A stretch of DNA of 64,000 nucleotides, taken from assembly GCF_932526225.1 (NCBI RefSeq), contig NC_064034.1, forward strand, positions 6,496,001 through 6,560,000, read 5' to 3'. Below are positions 51,042-63,163 of this stretch, one piece after another. Every line of letters begins with the position of its first letter. The first letter of the stretch is position 1. Origin of the DNA: Nematostella vectensis. Its lineage: Eukaryota; Cnidaria; Anthozoa; Actiniaria; Edwardsiidae. The notes under the pieces are model-generated. The model was given only the letters and a program-made list of their open reading frames with translations, was not told where the DNA came from and searched no databases. The translations under genes were made by a program, and so were the position numbers.

Positions 51042-51105
51042 ATGGCGACCGAGCGCGCTCCCTATATCCATAACAGCCGCGAGAGGTTTGCTCACATTCG
51101 AGGCG
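51042..51105 (+). other. Possible short first coding exon, unassigned
   Basis: AACATGG starts a frame beginning MATERAPYIHNSRERFAHIR, followed by GTAAATAC, a possible donor. The first 60 bp are richer in GC than the surroundings and have plausible codon use, but I find no downstream exon. It may be chance. Confidence 0.2.
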
Positions 51106-51683
51106 TAAATACTCATAATTCTTCGATAACTATATTCAGTATAAGTTCTGAATCTTATTCTCTAAAACCAAGGCAATCATACACACTACACTTTCCAATT
51201 TTGCGTATTAGAAGAGTAATTTTTATTCCTTTCATGGCGCACCGAACGGTCATATGAAGATAATCGGAATACAATTTCCCGATAAATAATGCGGAGAAAG
51301 TGTTTCCTTAAACAATGTATTTCCTTATAACAGTAACTGAGAATAATAGCAACTTATCAGCCTACATTGCTGTACAATTTGGAGTTGGGTTCCTTTTAAA
51401 AAATCGTGGAAATTGGCAAAGGAAAAGCTTCTCTTCGGAGAGACGCGCCATAAATAACAAACAATGAGAAACGTGTTCGTAAACAACAAATAACAACAGC
51501 CAAGGTTCTTTCACTTGGTATATTGGACGGTTATTGCCGGAAAAATTCAATGAAATACCAGTTAATGATAGAAAAACTATAGAGGGGGATCTTAGGGACA
51601 TTTTTATGGAGAGATATTAATTTTTGAAAGCGCGAAATAATTATTTCGGCGAAAGGAATTGTTGATGTGGTAGGCACATTTAC

Positions 51684-51961
51684 CTGAATCTTATAAAATG
51701 TTGCGAGCGTCGACGAATGAATGAAAGGGCCATCCTCTGATGCTTTGCTGACAACTTGTCCTCGAATCAAGATTTAAATCATCTATACTAAGACAACGAT
51801 TCGAAATAAAACGAAAGTGTGGAAATTCTGCGGCGAAAGACCTAAGGACAGCGCTTCCACGAAGCTAAACAATTTGGCCCGCTGTTGTTGATGCCCCTTC
51901 CCTTCAGCCCAAACAATACGAGAAAGCCTCACTTTGTCCTGTGACGTCACGTTATTGGCAC
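51684..51961 (-). other. Possible 5' non-coding exon of FOXP
   Basis: Bounded on the - strand by TTTTTATTTACAG (acceptor) and GATTCAG followed by GTAAATG (donor), 278 bp with no long frame. It lies upstream of FOXP exon 1, whose own acceptor (TATTCAACAG, about 48703) shows that a 5' non-coding exon must exist somewhere upstream. A 24-nt candidate at 53766-53789 is a second possibility. Confidence 0.3.
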
Positions 51962-54706
51962 CTGTAAATAAAAACAAAAATAAACACAGGCTGCAAACAA
52001 AGGCCACTCCTTCAAACGGACTGCGCTCATTTCTCTAAACATGAAAACAACTAGCAGACTAGTTGTAGCGCTTGACAACTCAATTCGGAGATTTCCAGTC
52101 ATTTTCTGCGTTCACGAGTAATGCTGGAAGTGACCAGGTCTATAAGATATGCAATTTGACCGCTAGAGAGCATTACTCCAAACAATCAAACACCGTAGCC
52201 TGCGCCAATCAACGACAAAGGGGATATCAAACGACAAATTCTCCCAATACGACAACCAGACAGGGCCGACCTTGGAAAGGAAATATTTGTCAGTAGAAGA
52301 CGTGCTATCACATTTTGGCGCGCTCTGATTGGCTGAACTAGTAACTTGTGTATAAAATAGGTTTAGTTTTTAGCAAACACATCAATTATTGTTTTCTTTC
52401 ACAAAATGCAGCTGAAAAACCAGCTTCTGATCGAGCACATACAAATGTGTGCAAAAAGTTGTCACTCAAACAACACGTGCTGGCTTATACACAAAACCAG
52501 CTACCAATATCTGAGAGCTTATCTAGAGAAAAAATCTTTTTATTGTCAAATCCGGCATTCTGACATCTTTCCGAGAAGAACTTCGATTAGCGGCGCTATT
52601 ATTTTTGTGTTCGCTCATTTTATCATCGTAGGATCAGATTGTGAGTTTAGAGGAACACATTTTAATCTCGGAGATTGACATTTCGCAATGTAGAAAACAA
52701 GAGATCGTGCTCGCATTGTTTACTTTAATTCTCGGCATGTATTTTAATAGTCACCACATGGCCTTAGTTTACAAATCGACCACCAATATGCTCCTACAAT
52801 CCTCGCCTATTTTAAATGTAAAAAGAGAATCATGCTACAATCCAAACTATATTTAGATTAGGGAAGAAATGACAGTGATGGTAATAAATATTTACTAAAT
52901 TTTTGGAAACGAAAACACGTTTTAAAGATTCATGCCAGGTTTTCAATAACTCTTTTATAGTTGAACCATTTCTACCGAGGTAGGTATTATGTAAAATTGA
53001 ACAATTTTTTTTGGGTCAAGTCGCAGCCACTGTTTGTTGTTCTCTAACTTGTTTGTTATACTAAAGTTGAAAATTCGTGTACTTTGAATTAATGCAATAG
53101 TTAAGTTGGCATTCTATCAGGCATATCTATGAGTTGGGGGCAGCTCTTAATATCTTCCCGGCAAATTGATTATTAGAAGACGCATCTTGAGATAAAGAAA
53201 CAAATAAAAACAAAACACCATGCAATGGCAACCACAAAACACCTGCACACACATAAACAATGCGGCGACAACAATCACAAGGACTAAGCTAAGCAGAAAG
53301 ATTGGAATACGTGCTCTTTGTCTTTAAAATAAGGATAAGCTTATGTGTGTTATTATCGTTTTTCGAAGTGTTGTCATATAATTTATTTTTTTTGTGGTTT
53401 CGATAATAAGAATATTATTTTTCACCACTGTTTCACACGCGCAAAATGTGTAACGGCGATCGATCAAACCAGAATGAGAAAAGAACACTACGCCAGAGAT
53501 AGTGAGAGAGAGAGAGGGGGGGGGGGGAGGGAGGGGGGGGGGGCAAGGGTAGAGGATAGGGGGGGCGGTGTTAGGCTATAGGGGTCATGTTGTCATTAAT
53601 TCCACTTACATCAGGACGAAAATATTGGTGAATAAAAACGGTCAAGATAAGGAATCCTTGAGCTGTTTGGTACACCCTTCGTCTTTTCCTTCATCTCCAT
53701 CAACAAGTTTCTTTGAAAAAATAATTGGGATCCCTAGTTTTCATTCTTCATATTTCTGCTCTTACCGTTGGTTGGTCTCATCCATGGCGCTGAAAATTTA
53801 AAAACAAAATTTTGAAGAAGTGAACAAAAAATAAATAAATATCAGCTATCTTAAGATTACAACTAACAATGACACTTTCATTAATTTTGTTTTCATCGAT
53901 GACTTAGCGTTAGTGACGCACAAACAATTTCCTTTGACGCAAACATGTCGGGAAGTAAAATGAGTTTTTTGTTGGGAAATAGTTGTCAGTGTGCTATTTA
54001 AAATGCTCCTTATTGATTAAAAAAGGAGTAAGTTCACTTATTATGTATCTTATTGCGATGATGATTTAAGTATTCTATTCTTTGCAAACACAGCAACAAC
54101 AAATCTATCTCGCCTACAAAATATTACTTGAACAGACGATTTTGTTATGTATGATATTTTTTATAATCTAGCAATGCAAAAACTGGCTTTTTTGCTAAGA
54201 TTGTTTATAAATAGAATATAAAACTACCTATGAAAAAGGCAGATACAACAGTTCCGCTGATCACACTTCGGACTCCGCCATTTTGATTGTCTCCACAAAG
54301 GTAGGGTCTGGGAAGGAGATTATTTACTCTCAGGAAAAAAAAAGATTTTTCCAATGTGCGCCGCATGAGTACGGCACGGGGGGATCTAGGGGTGGGCCGA
54401 GCGCCCAGATATTTTGCTTTGAAATAACAACAAAAAAATGGAAATACACGGAAGAACTTTGAATCGGCCCCCCTTTCTTGAAACCCTTGCTTTGCCCCCC
54501 CCCCCCCCCCCCGCCTTTTTGGAGTTCCTATATCCGTCCCTGTACGGCGTTGGGAGCTACGTCCTTGTTGGTAGGATTATTGTGACAGAATAAAGATAAG
54601 AATAGGCAAATGTTGATAGCAATACTTCAGCCCTTGTACAAACAGCCATTTTTTTTTTTTGATCAGGGATAAAAATTACGAAACCACGAGAAACAAGGTT
54701 TCATGA

Positions 54707-54712
54707 TTTATT
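54707..54712 (-). terminator. Polyadenylation signal of OARD1
   Basis: AATAAA on the - strand about 375 bp past the OARD1 stop codon. It is the first clear match downstream. Confidence 0.5.
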
Positions 54713-55085
54713 TAATCAAATTCTCTACGGCCCGAATTTACTAGCTATTGGTTATTTCTATGTATCAATAGCAACTTAACAATAATAAAATAACTACATC
54801 AATTTTACACCCAAAGAGTCACACAAGGTGCAATAGGCTCTCTACCTATTTCCAGCCATGCTAGGCCTCATCATGGCATCCCATACTGCGGGCTCACAGA
54901 AACAACCTGGAAATCGAGCCCTAAAATATGGAACACCCCTCATCTCCCTATGAATACTCGGTGATGACTCAGCACTATTTTACCAAGCCATGGCTCACAA
55001 GCCTTGATAATACCAGCTGTAGATGGATGCCAGGTATCAAAAGCATGACTTAGCATAGTTTTTCTAATCTCTATTAATCCCATTT

Positions 55086-58000
55086 CTACAGCCTGTAGAT
55101 AGTGATGAAAATACCACTTGTTTTGAATACATCCTTGATAATATTTAGCACCCTAGACCACTGAAGCTGGTCCAGACCACATCCAATCATTGGCATTGAA
55201 ATGTCTGTAACTGCATGTTCCATTGCATGGTTGCTCATGGCAACAAGGGACTGCTGTAAAGTTTCATATGTTGGTTTTTGCCAGAACTTTTCCTTGGTGA
55301 CAAGATAGTAAATAAACCTTGGTCCTCTTTTCAACACTGCAAGACCCCCTGGCTTTTGAGCTGAAAAAGAAAAATACCAATGCTGACATTTGTTGAAATA
55401 AAACAAATAATATGAGCATATAATGTGCAAAGTGAGGAAGGGGATCTTAATAATCCTTGGCAAGAACCCCTAATCTGCTATGGAGACCTGCTATGGAGAC
55501 CTGCTATGAGCAAAAAACAGTGATCGGCACTTTGATTTCTTCCATCAATCAGAATGGAAATACAGTGGAGCTGCAGTAAATGAATCTTGGATAATTAAAC
55601 TCCCCTTAGACCCTTAGTCATAATCTACTCAGATTATTAAAAATCCCCTTCATGAACTGTTGTACTGGGGTCTGATTTTTGTCCAATTACAAAAACCAGG
55701 GCTTGCAGGGTGGTCCCGTGTACCTGGGAATACCTGGAATTCTAAATGTGAGTTTGCAATATACGTTAGTAAATGACAGTAAGAGGTTAGAATATTCATC
55801 TGGTCTAAAAAGTCAGAAAGAAAGCTGTAAAAACAAAGTATCAAAGTAGGCATTGTGAAAATACAATTCAATTTAAAGTTTGAATGCCTAAAACAGAGTG
55901 GTTTTAGTGTTGAGGTTTCAAGTGTTTAGTCATTTATTGGAGCAAAATAAACAAAATAAACAGCCAGCAGAACCATCAAATTCATAATGCTGAACAATAA
56001 AAACCACCCTATATTTAGCTCTAGAGAACAGCGAATGCCAAAAATGTCAAGTAACACAACTCTGTTTTTAGTGAGGCAAGTACCTCAATCATGTGCTGGT
56101 ATTTTCATTTATTTTATTTGATTATTAGTGCGGTCAATCTATGAAATTTTTATGGCCCAGATGGAACTTATTGCAATAGAATTTCTCTCAGCGGATTTTG
56201 AACAAGTGATACAACCTAGTTAACATACTAAAAGTCCCCCAAAAATCCCTTTGGTGGAACATCTTGAAATATGTGATTTTTCCATTTCGGAGCAAAACCA
56301 CAGGGTACCCGCGTCGTTAAAACGGAAAAAAAAATCCACATCTTAATCAATACATTTAAAAGGCCATTGGTCAAAGTTGATTAAGGCAATGTTTGGATAT
56401 CGAAACAAAGCAAATTGCCCCTGTTTAATATAATTTTTCAAATATTTCTATATTCCAAAAACCACAGGGTACCCGCGCCGAAAATCCTGAAAAAAAATTG
56501 AAAATACAAGTCTAAATCAAATGATTTCAAAGGTCATTGGCCAAAAATGATTATAGACACAATTTTAGTATCGAAATAAAGCAACTTGTCCATGTTTTAT
56601 TTCTATTTCAAATAATTTTTCCACAAATGTATTTTCTGCATTCTTCACACTCGTGTCAGTGACTGAAATTAGTCTAGAAAACAAACTTATGTGACATCGG
56701 CTCAGTAGGTAGCCTATTTAATACATGTGATACAACGGTTATCAGGAACACTTTTGAACGTCTAGCTCTAGCTCGATTAGTCCAGAATTGTGACAAGTCT
56801 GACCTTTACACACTCTCCACACGTCTTACTACAGTCTAGACCATTCTTCTTGCAGGTTCACCCGATAAGCATTTGTATCGCATTATATTTATCAGCGATC
56901 ATTATGGATGGTCCAGTGCGGACAGACTTGCCTCCAACAAACGGATTGCTGCTAGAAATGGTGCGGTGCAAATGCACAAATTGGATTGCATATTTTCTTT
57001 CTTTAGGCTGGGTGTAAAACCTCAAGAAAACACAAATTAAAGTGTTACTGATTACTGGAATAGTCTTCAATAGCCTTATTAGACAATATAGATGCCCAAT
57101 GGGGTCATAAGTAAACGGGCACGAGGCCTATGCAAAATAAACAAATTGGTAAAGAATGAATATAAAAACTAAATGTACAGGGTAAGTCTACGTTGAAAAC
57201 ATTGTAAAGTAGGGTCTGATAATGGCTCTTCAGGAAATATTTATAAGCACGAGTAATACAAGTAGGCCAGAGAACTTATTAAACTGAGTTAAGTTACATA
57301 CTAGATTCTATGGTTTACGATTGTAATAAGATGCTTGAAATACGTAGTTGCTCTACAAAGAGCCGGAGATAAAGTTAAGGTCAGGTTTAGGTTACGATTA
57401 TGATTTAGAAATGTGACAAGAGGTTGAACATTCAGGTCGGTCATTTCGAAGTTATACTAGTTAGTTACACTAAAAAAAGATTAGGTCTTTCACCTCTCAA
57501 GGGTAGTAGATCGAGTTTTAGAAGTCGCTCTTTATAGCTCAAGCAACCAAGCATTCTGTTGGCCTTGGACACCACAAATAGAATGTGGGTGTCCTATGTG
57601 AGATTGCCCGATATTGTGCCCCCAAGATCTTTTTCACTGTTGATGCCCTGAAAACTTGTGGCGCCAAGCGGATAGTCCACTAGTTTGGGCGATTTCTTCC
57701 GTGATAGACTGTCAAGACTTAATTAACACTTGGTAGCGTTAAAGTTTATATTTGTTTCGTCGCTCCACTTGTTAGACTTGTCAGGTCATCCCGAAGAGCT
57801 TCACAGTCCTTTATCGAAGAGATTCCTCGGTATAGCTTTGTGTCATCTGAGTATATAGCGGTGTGCCTTTGTCTGTGGCGTCTGGTGGATCGTTGATGTA
57901 GGTCCTAAATAGAAGGGGGCCTATAAGGCTTCCTTGAGGGTCCCCGGAAGTCACTGGGAGGTGACGAGAGGCCATGCCCTATATATCTCATCATCATGCC

Positions 58001-60504
58001 CTATCTATAACAACCCTAGCTACTGAGTTGCGTCACATGTAAGTTACTACGCCAGAATGCAGAAATACATTTAAGGAGAAAATATTTAAAATAGAAATGA
58101 AACATGGACAAGTTGCTTTATTTTGATACTAGAATTTGTGTCTTTAGTAATTTTTGTCCAATGACCTATGAAATTTTCTTATTCAGACTTGAATTTTCAA
58201 ATTTGTTTAGTGTTTTCGACGCGGGTACCCTGTGTTTTTTTGGAATACAGAAATATTGGAAAAAGATATAAAACAGGGGCAATTTGCTTTGTTTCGATAT
58301 CCAAACTGGGTATTTAATCAACTTTGGTTAATGGTCTTTTAAATGTACTGATTGAGACGTGTATTTTATTATTTTTCCGTTTTTGCAATGCGAGTACCCT
58401 GTGGTTTTCCCCTGAAATGGAAAAATCACAAATTTCAGGATGTTCCACCAAAGGGATTTTTGGGGACTTTTATATGTTAACCAGGGTGTATCACTTGTTC
58501 AAAATCCATTGAGAGAAATTATATTGCAATTAGTTCCACCTGAAACCACAGATTGACTGGACTATATAGGAACTGGGGTTCTGGCCCTTATAACTTCATC
58601 ACCTTTAGTGCTTTTAAATGGAGGAATTCCTCAAGGGACTAAGCTTGGCCAGTACTATTTGTTGTTATAGTCAATGATCTTGTATTGGTACTGGAAATCT
58701 AGAGAAGAAAATCTGACTTATTGTGATTATGTGGTTAATACACAGGTGTTTATATACACAATTAGGTAGCTTAAGGGCCGTGGCTTTCTTGAGGTGAGAT
58801 CCAACCTTAATAACTGGATGGCAAACACAAGCTGGCACATCCACAAAGCACTGATGGCTTTGGACAGTTTTTTTATGAAAATATACTGCTCCTTTATTGT
58901 AAAACATAATTATGACATCGCTTGTAATTCAACCTTGCTGTGAGAGGTGTTAATAAACTAATTATTGATTAATTGATTTATTAATTTGATCGATTGATTG
59001 ATGCACCTCTGTACTCAAATGTAAAAGATACCTTGTTTATGCAATTCATCAACTCCACCAAACTTCTTCTTGAACAATACTGCAATTCCTTTTCCCATTT
59101 TGATGTCTGCACTAATGCAGTGAGCTAGGGACTCATTTGGTGGGGATGTGAACAAGTCGCCCTTAACCTCCTTGACCCTTGTGTTTTCATATGCTGCTTC
59201 ACCCTAAATGATAGAAAACCAAGAACAAATTTCTCCTGCAGGCTCCAGTTGCTTGATGCTCATACTATGCACTACAAAAGAGTAGTTACCACCCAGAAAT
59301 GCTTTCTACACAACCATCCTCGGGACCCAGGGCATCGCGGAGATCAGGAACACAGGAAGCATGCGAGAAAGAAAAAGCACTGAAAGACGCCCTGGGTAAC
59401 AGCATGTACAAAAATAAACTGTACCCCATTTTTCCTAGACAAAATATCCAAACTTTTATTTTTGCTTCCACCATTTATGGGTCTCTCTGATCTAACTATG
59501 CATGGCAAGATTGGCTGTATGGGGGTCTTATTCAGGGTCATTAAAGGCTTAAAGAATGTCAATCACCCACTCCTTTGTTATTGCTTATCATTGTAAATAA
59601 AGCAGTTTATTTGCAAGGTAACTTTAAAATAACAGTCTAAGAATAAAGTCTGATTTGTTATTGACGATATTTGATTGGAAATATCTTGGTTACTCGCTTG
59701 AATACGCTGATAGAAATGGATGCTTTTTGTGACTTGCCATTGAGCATGAGAGGCCTTCTTTAATGGATTTTTTTATTTTATTAATAAGTGAATCGTAAAT
59801 ATAAAAACAAATTGATCTGTTATAGGCATGTAGCCATTATTTACTGAAATGGGTGCGCAGATAAAGACATCTTCTTAAAATGTAAAAATCTGGTGAATCT
59901 TACAAAATACCCATTTTTTGTGGCCTAGGGAATAACAGAGGAATAAATGACTGTGAATTGTGAAAATTTCTCATTTATGTGATTACCTATATTTTGGATT
60001 CCATTGTTGATGGTTGGTGAACTTTTTCCCTAAAAACCCAGAACCCTTTTCTAAATACTTTTCCTAAGAAACCCCTTAAACTCTGTTATCCTTAAAACCA
60101 TGTTATTCATGACTGAAAAAGTATTTGCAGCCTTACTTTATCACTCAGTGCCATTATCTGTCTCTTAGCTGTTGGTTCTTTAACATCACCTGAAGATGAA
60201 TTCCTAGAAATAGGGGAAAAGAATGAGACATTATTGTCGACAGCGACTTTCAATTTTAAAATGCTTACTAGGAAGTGTCCTCTTTTAATAACGAATCAAG
60301 CCGAGCAAAATCTTGGAGTTTTTAGCGCTAGAAGGGCAAAGCCCGAAAAGCAAGGTAATCACTCTCGCGGGAGATCGTCAGCAGCTTATTTAGCGTAGCC
60401 TGTTAGCCGACTTGGAATCCCGAATCTCCGGAGAACCGGCTAGCAGGGTACTTATTAGGGTTGAGTTTTTCCTCTCACCTCTTCTTCACTAAATACTTGT
60501 CCAT
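55086..60504 (-). CDS. OARD1: ADP-ribose glycohydrolase OARD1/TARG1 (4 exons)
   Basis: Macrodomain enzyme that removes mono-ADP-ribose from acidic residues and deacetylates O-acetyl-ADP-ribose, acting in DNA-damage and ADP-ribose signalling. Exons in order: 60479-60504, 60137-60203, 59032-59203, 55086-55360. They sum to 540 nt in phase, so 179 residues against about 152 in human. Recognisable blocks are [56 protein letters not shown] and [15 protein letters not shown], ending ITIYRL. The catalytic Lys (in YLVTKE) and Asp (in CGLDQL) known from human TARG1 are both present. Exon 1 encodes MDKYLVKK, a match to the PCNA-binding APIM consensus. Introns 1-2 are short; intron 3 is 3.7 kb and holds a fold-back transposon. 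The start is divergent from the gene at 60915, about 410 bp away, suggesting a shared promoter. Confidence 0.92.
56145..58545. mobile_element. Fold-back element with about 500-bp inverted arms (OARD1 intron 3)
   Basis: The left arm (about 56145-56640) and right arm (about 58040-58545) are inverted copies: AAAAATCCCTTTGGTGGAAC on the left mirrors GTTCCACCAAAGGGATTTTT on the right. Each arm is made of two sub-repeats of about 175 bp that carry the phrase ACCACAGGGTACCCGCG. The 1.4-kb centre contains a LINE remnant. Long inverted ends made of sub-repeats are typical of Foldback-type transposons. Confidence 0.75.
57480..57990 (-). mobile_element. Degenerate LINE reverse transcriptase fragment
   Basis: The - strand gives [21 protein letters not shown], then after a frameshift IYSDDTKLY (RT catalytic YSDD), then [13 protein letters not shown]. 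It is non-LTR type, broken, and lies between the fold-back arms. Confidence 0.75.
58550..58930 (+). mobile_element. Second LINE reverse transcriptase remnant
   Basis: The + strand gives [13 protein letters not shown] followed after frameshifts by a VIVNDL-like phrase. This resembles the RT block [10 protein letters not shown] of a different LINE clade from the neighbour. Heavily decayed. Confidence 0.55.
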
Positions 60505-60914
60505 TCAGCCAGTGTTCAAAACATTACTGTGTTATTTCACTAAGACCATTGATTACTGTAAGTTATCAACGATAGCGCAGAAATGTCTTTTCTGTGTTTG
60601 TTTTTTTTCCTTTCCCGGTGAAAGAAAAAACCGAAAGGCGTCCCAACATAAGCGGAGACTGGGCCAACATGAAAACGAGGCAAGAAACACAGGGAGTCAT
60701 TAAAATGAAAGACCACGAGGGAGTTCCCTGCTAGCAGAGGCCTCTTTTCTCTGTATTTCGCTGGGCTGGAGTTCGCGAGGAAAAGATACCTCTGCCATGG
60801 GTCGAAACTGTTTCTGTTGCGCATGCGTGAGCGTTAATAAGCGACCGACGTGCCAAAACCCGTACCATCGCGCGAAAGCTGTCAATATGCTTTGCATTGG
60901 TTTAGTCGGAAATC
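60505..60914. promoter_or_regulatory. Divergent promoter region with inverted-repeat copy
   Basis: A 410-bp gap between the OARD1 start (- strand) and the start at 60915 (+ strand). It contains a sequence at about 60717-60812 (GCTAGCAGAGGCCTCTTTTC, AGATACCTCTGCCATGGGTC) whose inverse lies at about 61434-61522. Shared promoter function is inferred from the layout. Confidence 0.4.
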
Positions 60915-61522
60915 ATGAATCAAACTCCGGTTAGTTCTCCTCTCCGAAAAAAGAAAACAACTGTTCAATTTCAATCACCTACAACGTCACTAAAAAGATT
61001 GAACAACAAACGCAGCAAAGACGAGTTTTGTCTTGTTTGTGGGATTAATTTCAAGACATCTGGGCAGGCGAGTTTCTTTAATGTAAATATCGCACAGTTG
61101 GATTCGAAAAAAATGTTACAAAACTTTTTGGTAAACTTAGATCAGCTATTCCCAGAAGAATATGCAAAACCTGTAAACGGAAGATTGACTCGTTAGTCAA
61201 AAGAGAGAAAATTCAGAATAAAGATAAGGCATTGAATGGCTTCTTTTATAATTCGTCGCGTGATATTTCTACGGAGGACGCCGTTTCGAATGCGGGCTTA
61301 TTATCCCGCAGCGGATATACGTTTTATGCATGCGCTAGTCATTGTAGGCTCAAATAGTGTCCAGTAATTAATGAACGGAGCATGCGCTCTGGATCTCGTC
61401 CACGATCGTGGACGGCGGTTTGATCAAACGAACTTGCGACCCATGGCAGAGGTATCTTTTCCTCGCGAACTCCAGCCCAGCGAAATACAGAGAAAAGAGG
61501 CCTCTGCTAGCAGGGAAACGCG
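60717..61522. repeat. Pair of 90-bp inverted repeats flanking the 60915 gene
   Basis: Left copy 60717-60812 and right copy 61434-61522 are near-identical inverse copies, about 620 bp apart. They enclose the frameshifted gene, so the unit may be a transposon with internal coding sequence or two independent MITE insertions. Confidence 0.75.
60915..61357 (+). pseudogene. Frameshifted zinc-binding-type gene, unrecognised family
   Basis: ATG at 60915 opens a 93-codon frame with a basic start (RKKKTTVQF) and FCLVCGINF, a Cys-pair motif. After NLDQLFPEE the frame continues as YAKPVNGRLTR and stops. The next frame instead gives KTCKRKIDSLVKREK, a second Cys-pair motif that would complete a four-Cys zinc-binding site, and runs to a stop at 61357. 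A one-base indel at about 61160 would explain this. Alternatively it is the first exon of a gene with a very short intron. I cannot name the family; the two spaced CxxC pairs suggest a ZAD-like or transposon-derived zinc module. Confidence 0.4.
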
Positions 61523-61590
61523 GGAGAATCAGTCTATAATATATAGCTTTAGGCATTGCCTAAAAGCGGAGTTCCAAACGACCAAATCCA

Positions 61591-61690
61591 GGGGGTCTGG
61601 TACCGAGGAATTTTAGTTTCTTTTCAGAAGCTTTCTCCATTGACTAAAGATGGTCACAGTCACTGTTTTTCTCTTCTGAATCAGTCTACG
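61591..61690. mobile_element. Dispersed repeat copy (third)
   Basis: GGTCTGGTACCGAGGAATTT and the following bases match the 21308 copy almost perfectly for about 70 bp. Partial element. Confidence 0.55.
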
Positions 61691-62076
61691 GAACAGATGC
61701 TCATTTGCATAAGCCACTGTCCGGCGTCCTCGATTCCATGCGACGCCATTTATTGCCATTTGTCATGACAACAGCCCACGCTTTGACGAAGGCGATGTTT
61801 TGCGAAGTTTTATTACATTTATAACATTAGATAGTATGCTCGCCTGTTATACTTTTTAAACAAAAAATATCATGACAATAAAGTATAAGGGTCAACTTAT
61901 TTCATGTTAGCAAATCAACTTCCTAAGAAGTCTTTAAAGAATCAGACTTTGGCGATATTTTGAAGAGAATGAATCACATGAGAAAAGTTCTAACTCACTA
62001 AATTTCACATTTTTGGTACATCCAGTCATAAGCAAAGTTAAAAGCCGAGACTCACAGCATAGCTAAAACTGTTATT

Positions 62077-62300
62077 TTACTTAATCTGAGTGAACTCTAA
62101 GCACATATTTCCACCTGGTTTTATAATTATTAAACGATTACGAGCTTGCATGGTTTTACCGTCTCCAAGCCCCAAAGCACGCATGTAATTATATTCCAAA
62201 TATCTCGAAAAGGCGTGGAAATCGCTGGAAAGTTTGTATTGGACGTTTGATAAGAATTTCTTCAGGAATATGTCTGGGAGGTCTGATTTTCGTAGCACCC
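62077..62300 (-). other. Unassigned 70-codon frame
   Basis: The - strand frame starting near LRKSDLPDIFLKKFL and ending CLEFTQIK has even amino acid composition and no low complexity, so it could be a terminal coding exon. I find no convincing acceptor and no recognised domain. Confidence 0.2.
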
Positions 62301-63163
62301 TTTATTAAGAGCAAAAAGTCCTTTAATAGCATAGACATGCAACAAGAGCCAATAGTTATGTTTGCTTCTAAAAACATTTTTGGTACACCTTGTCATAGAC
62401 TCGTTTTATGAAAATCATGTACAATATATGAATTTCCAACTAATAAACTATCGGTGTGTGAAAGGTGGGCTCCAGATCCTAACGCGTTAAAAAATAAGAG
62501 GATAAATTCAAAAGTGTGTCATTCACTCAGTCTCGACTAAATCTTTGTTCTAGCCGTAGAAGCGTGCGTAAATAGCAAAAGAATGAAATGAACAAGTGAC
62601 CGTGCATTCCAGCATGGCAACTGCGTTAAAAATAAACTTCCTTCTTTTTTCTCCAAAATTTTGCTTATTTGAACTAAATAAAATTTTGTTATTATGCGTG
62701 AACATTACTCTTTAGGATGAGGCACAATTTAGAAAATGAAAACGAATAAAACGCTCAAAATATAATTTTATTCATGTCCTAGAGATTTTATGCTAATAAG
62801 TCGAGCATGATTTTTATTGTAAATTTCCTCTTCGCATTATCATGGGGGCAAGACACCGAGAGAGAGGGTAGAAAATCAGCGAAAGATACCTCTTAAGCCT
62901 CTTTGAAGCTAGAAACATAATATTTGGTACTCCGCCTGAAGAAGGAGAAAGCCCATTTATATGATTAGGCTGTTTCATTTATGAAAGTTGTTTTACCAGC
63001 TTTTAAGCAAAGCGATTCAATCGAATCAAAATGTAAACATATGACCAATGATTGATATTAACAAAAAAATACTTGCAAAATAGGTTCTCTATGACAAGAG
63101 TCATCAAACTGTCATGTGACCCATAGTCCCTAATTTTTCAGGTAAAAACTGTTTAAATCGAGA

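Larger units (their letters stand above)
48703..55085. other. FOXP upstream region, no firm gene
   Basis: About 6.4 kb. It holds the 175-bp duplication, the candidate exons listed separately, a TATA-like TATAAAAT at about 52352 on the + strand followed by a 90-codon frame at 52406-52678 that I cannot assign, GA and G-rich tracts at about 53500-53570, and a C run at about 54496-54512. It probably contains FOXP leader exons and regulatory DNA. Confidence 0.4.
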
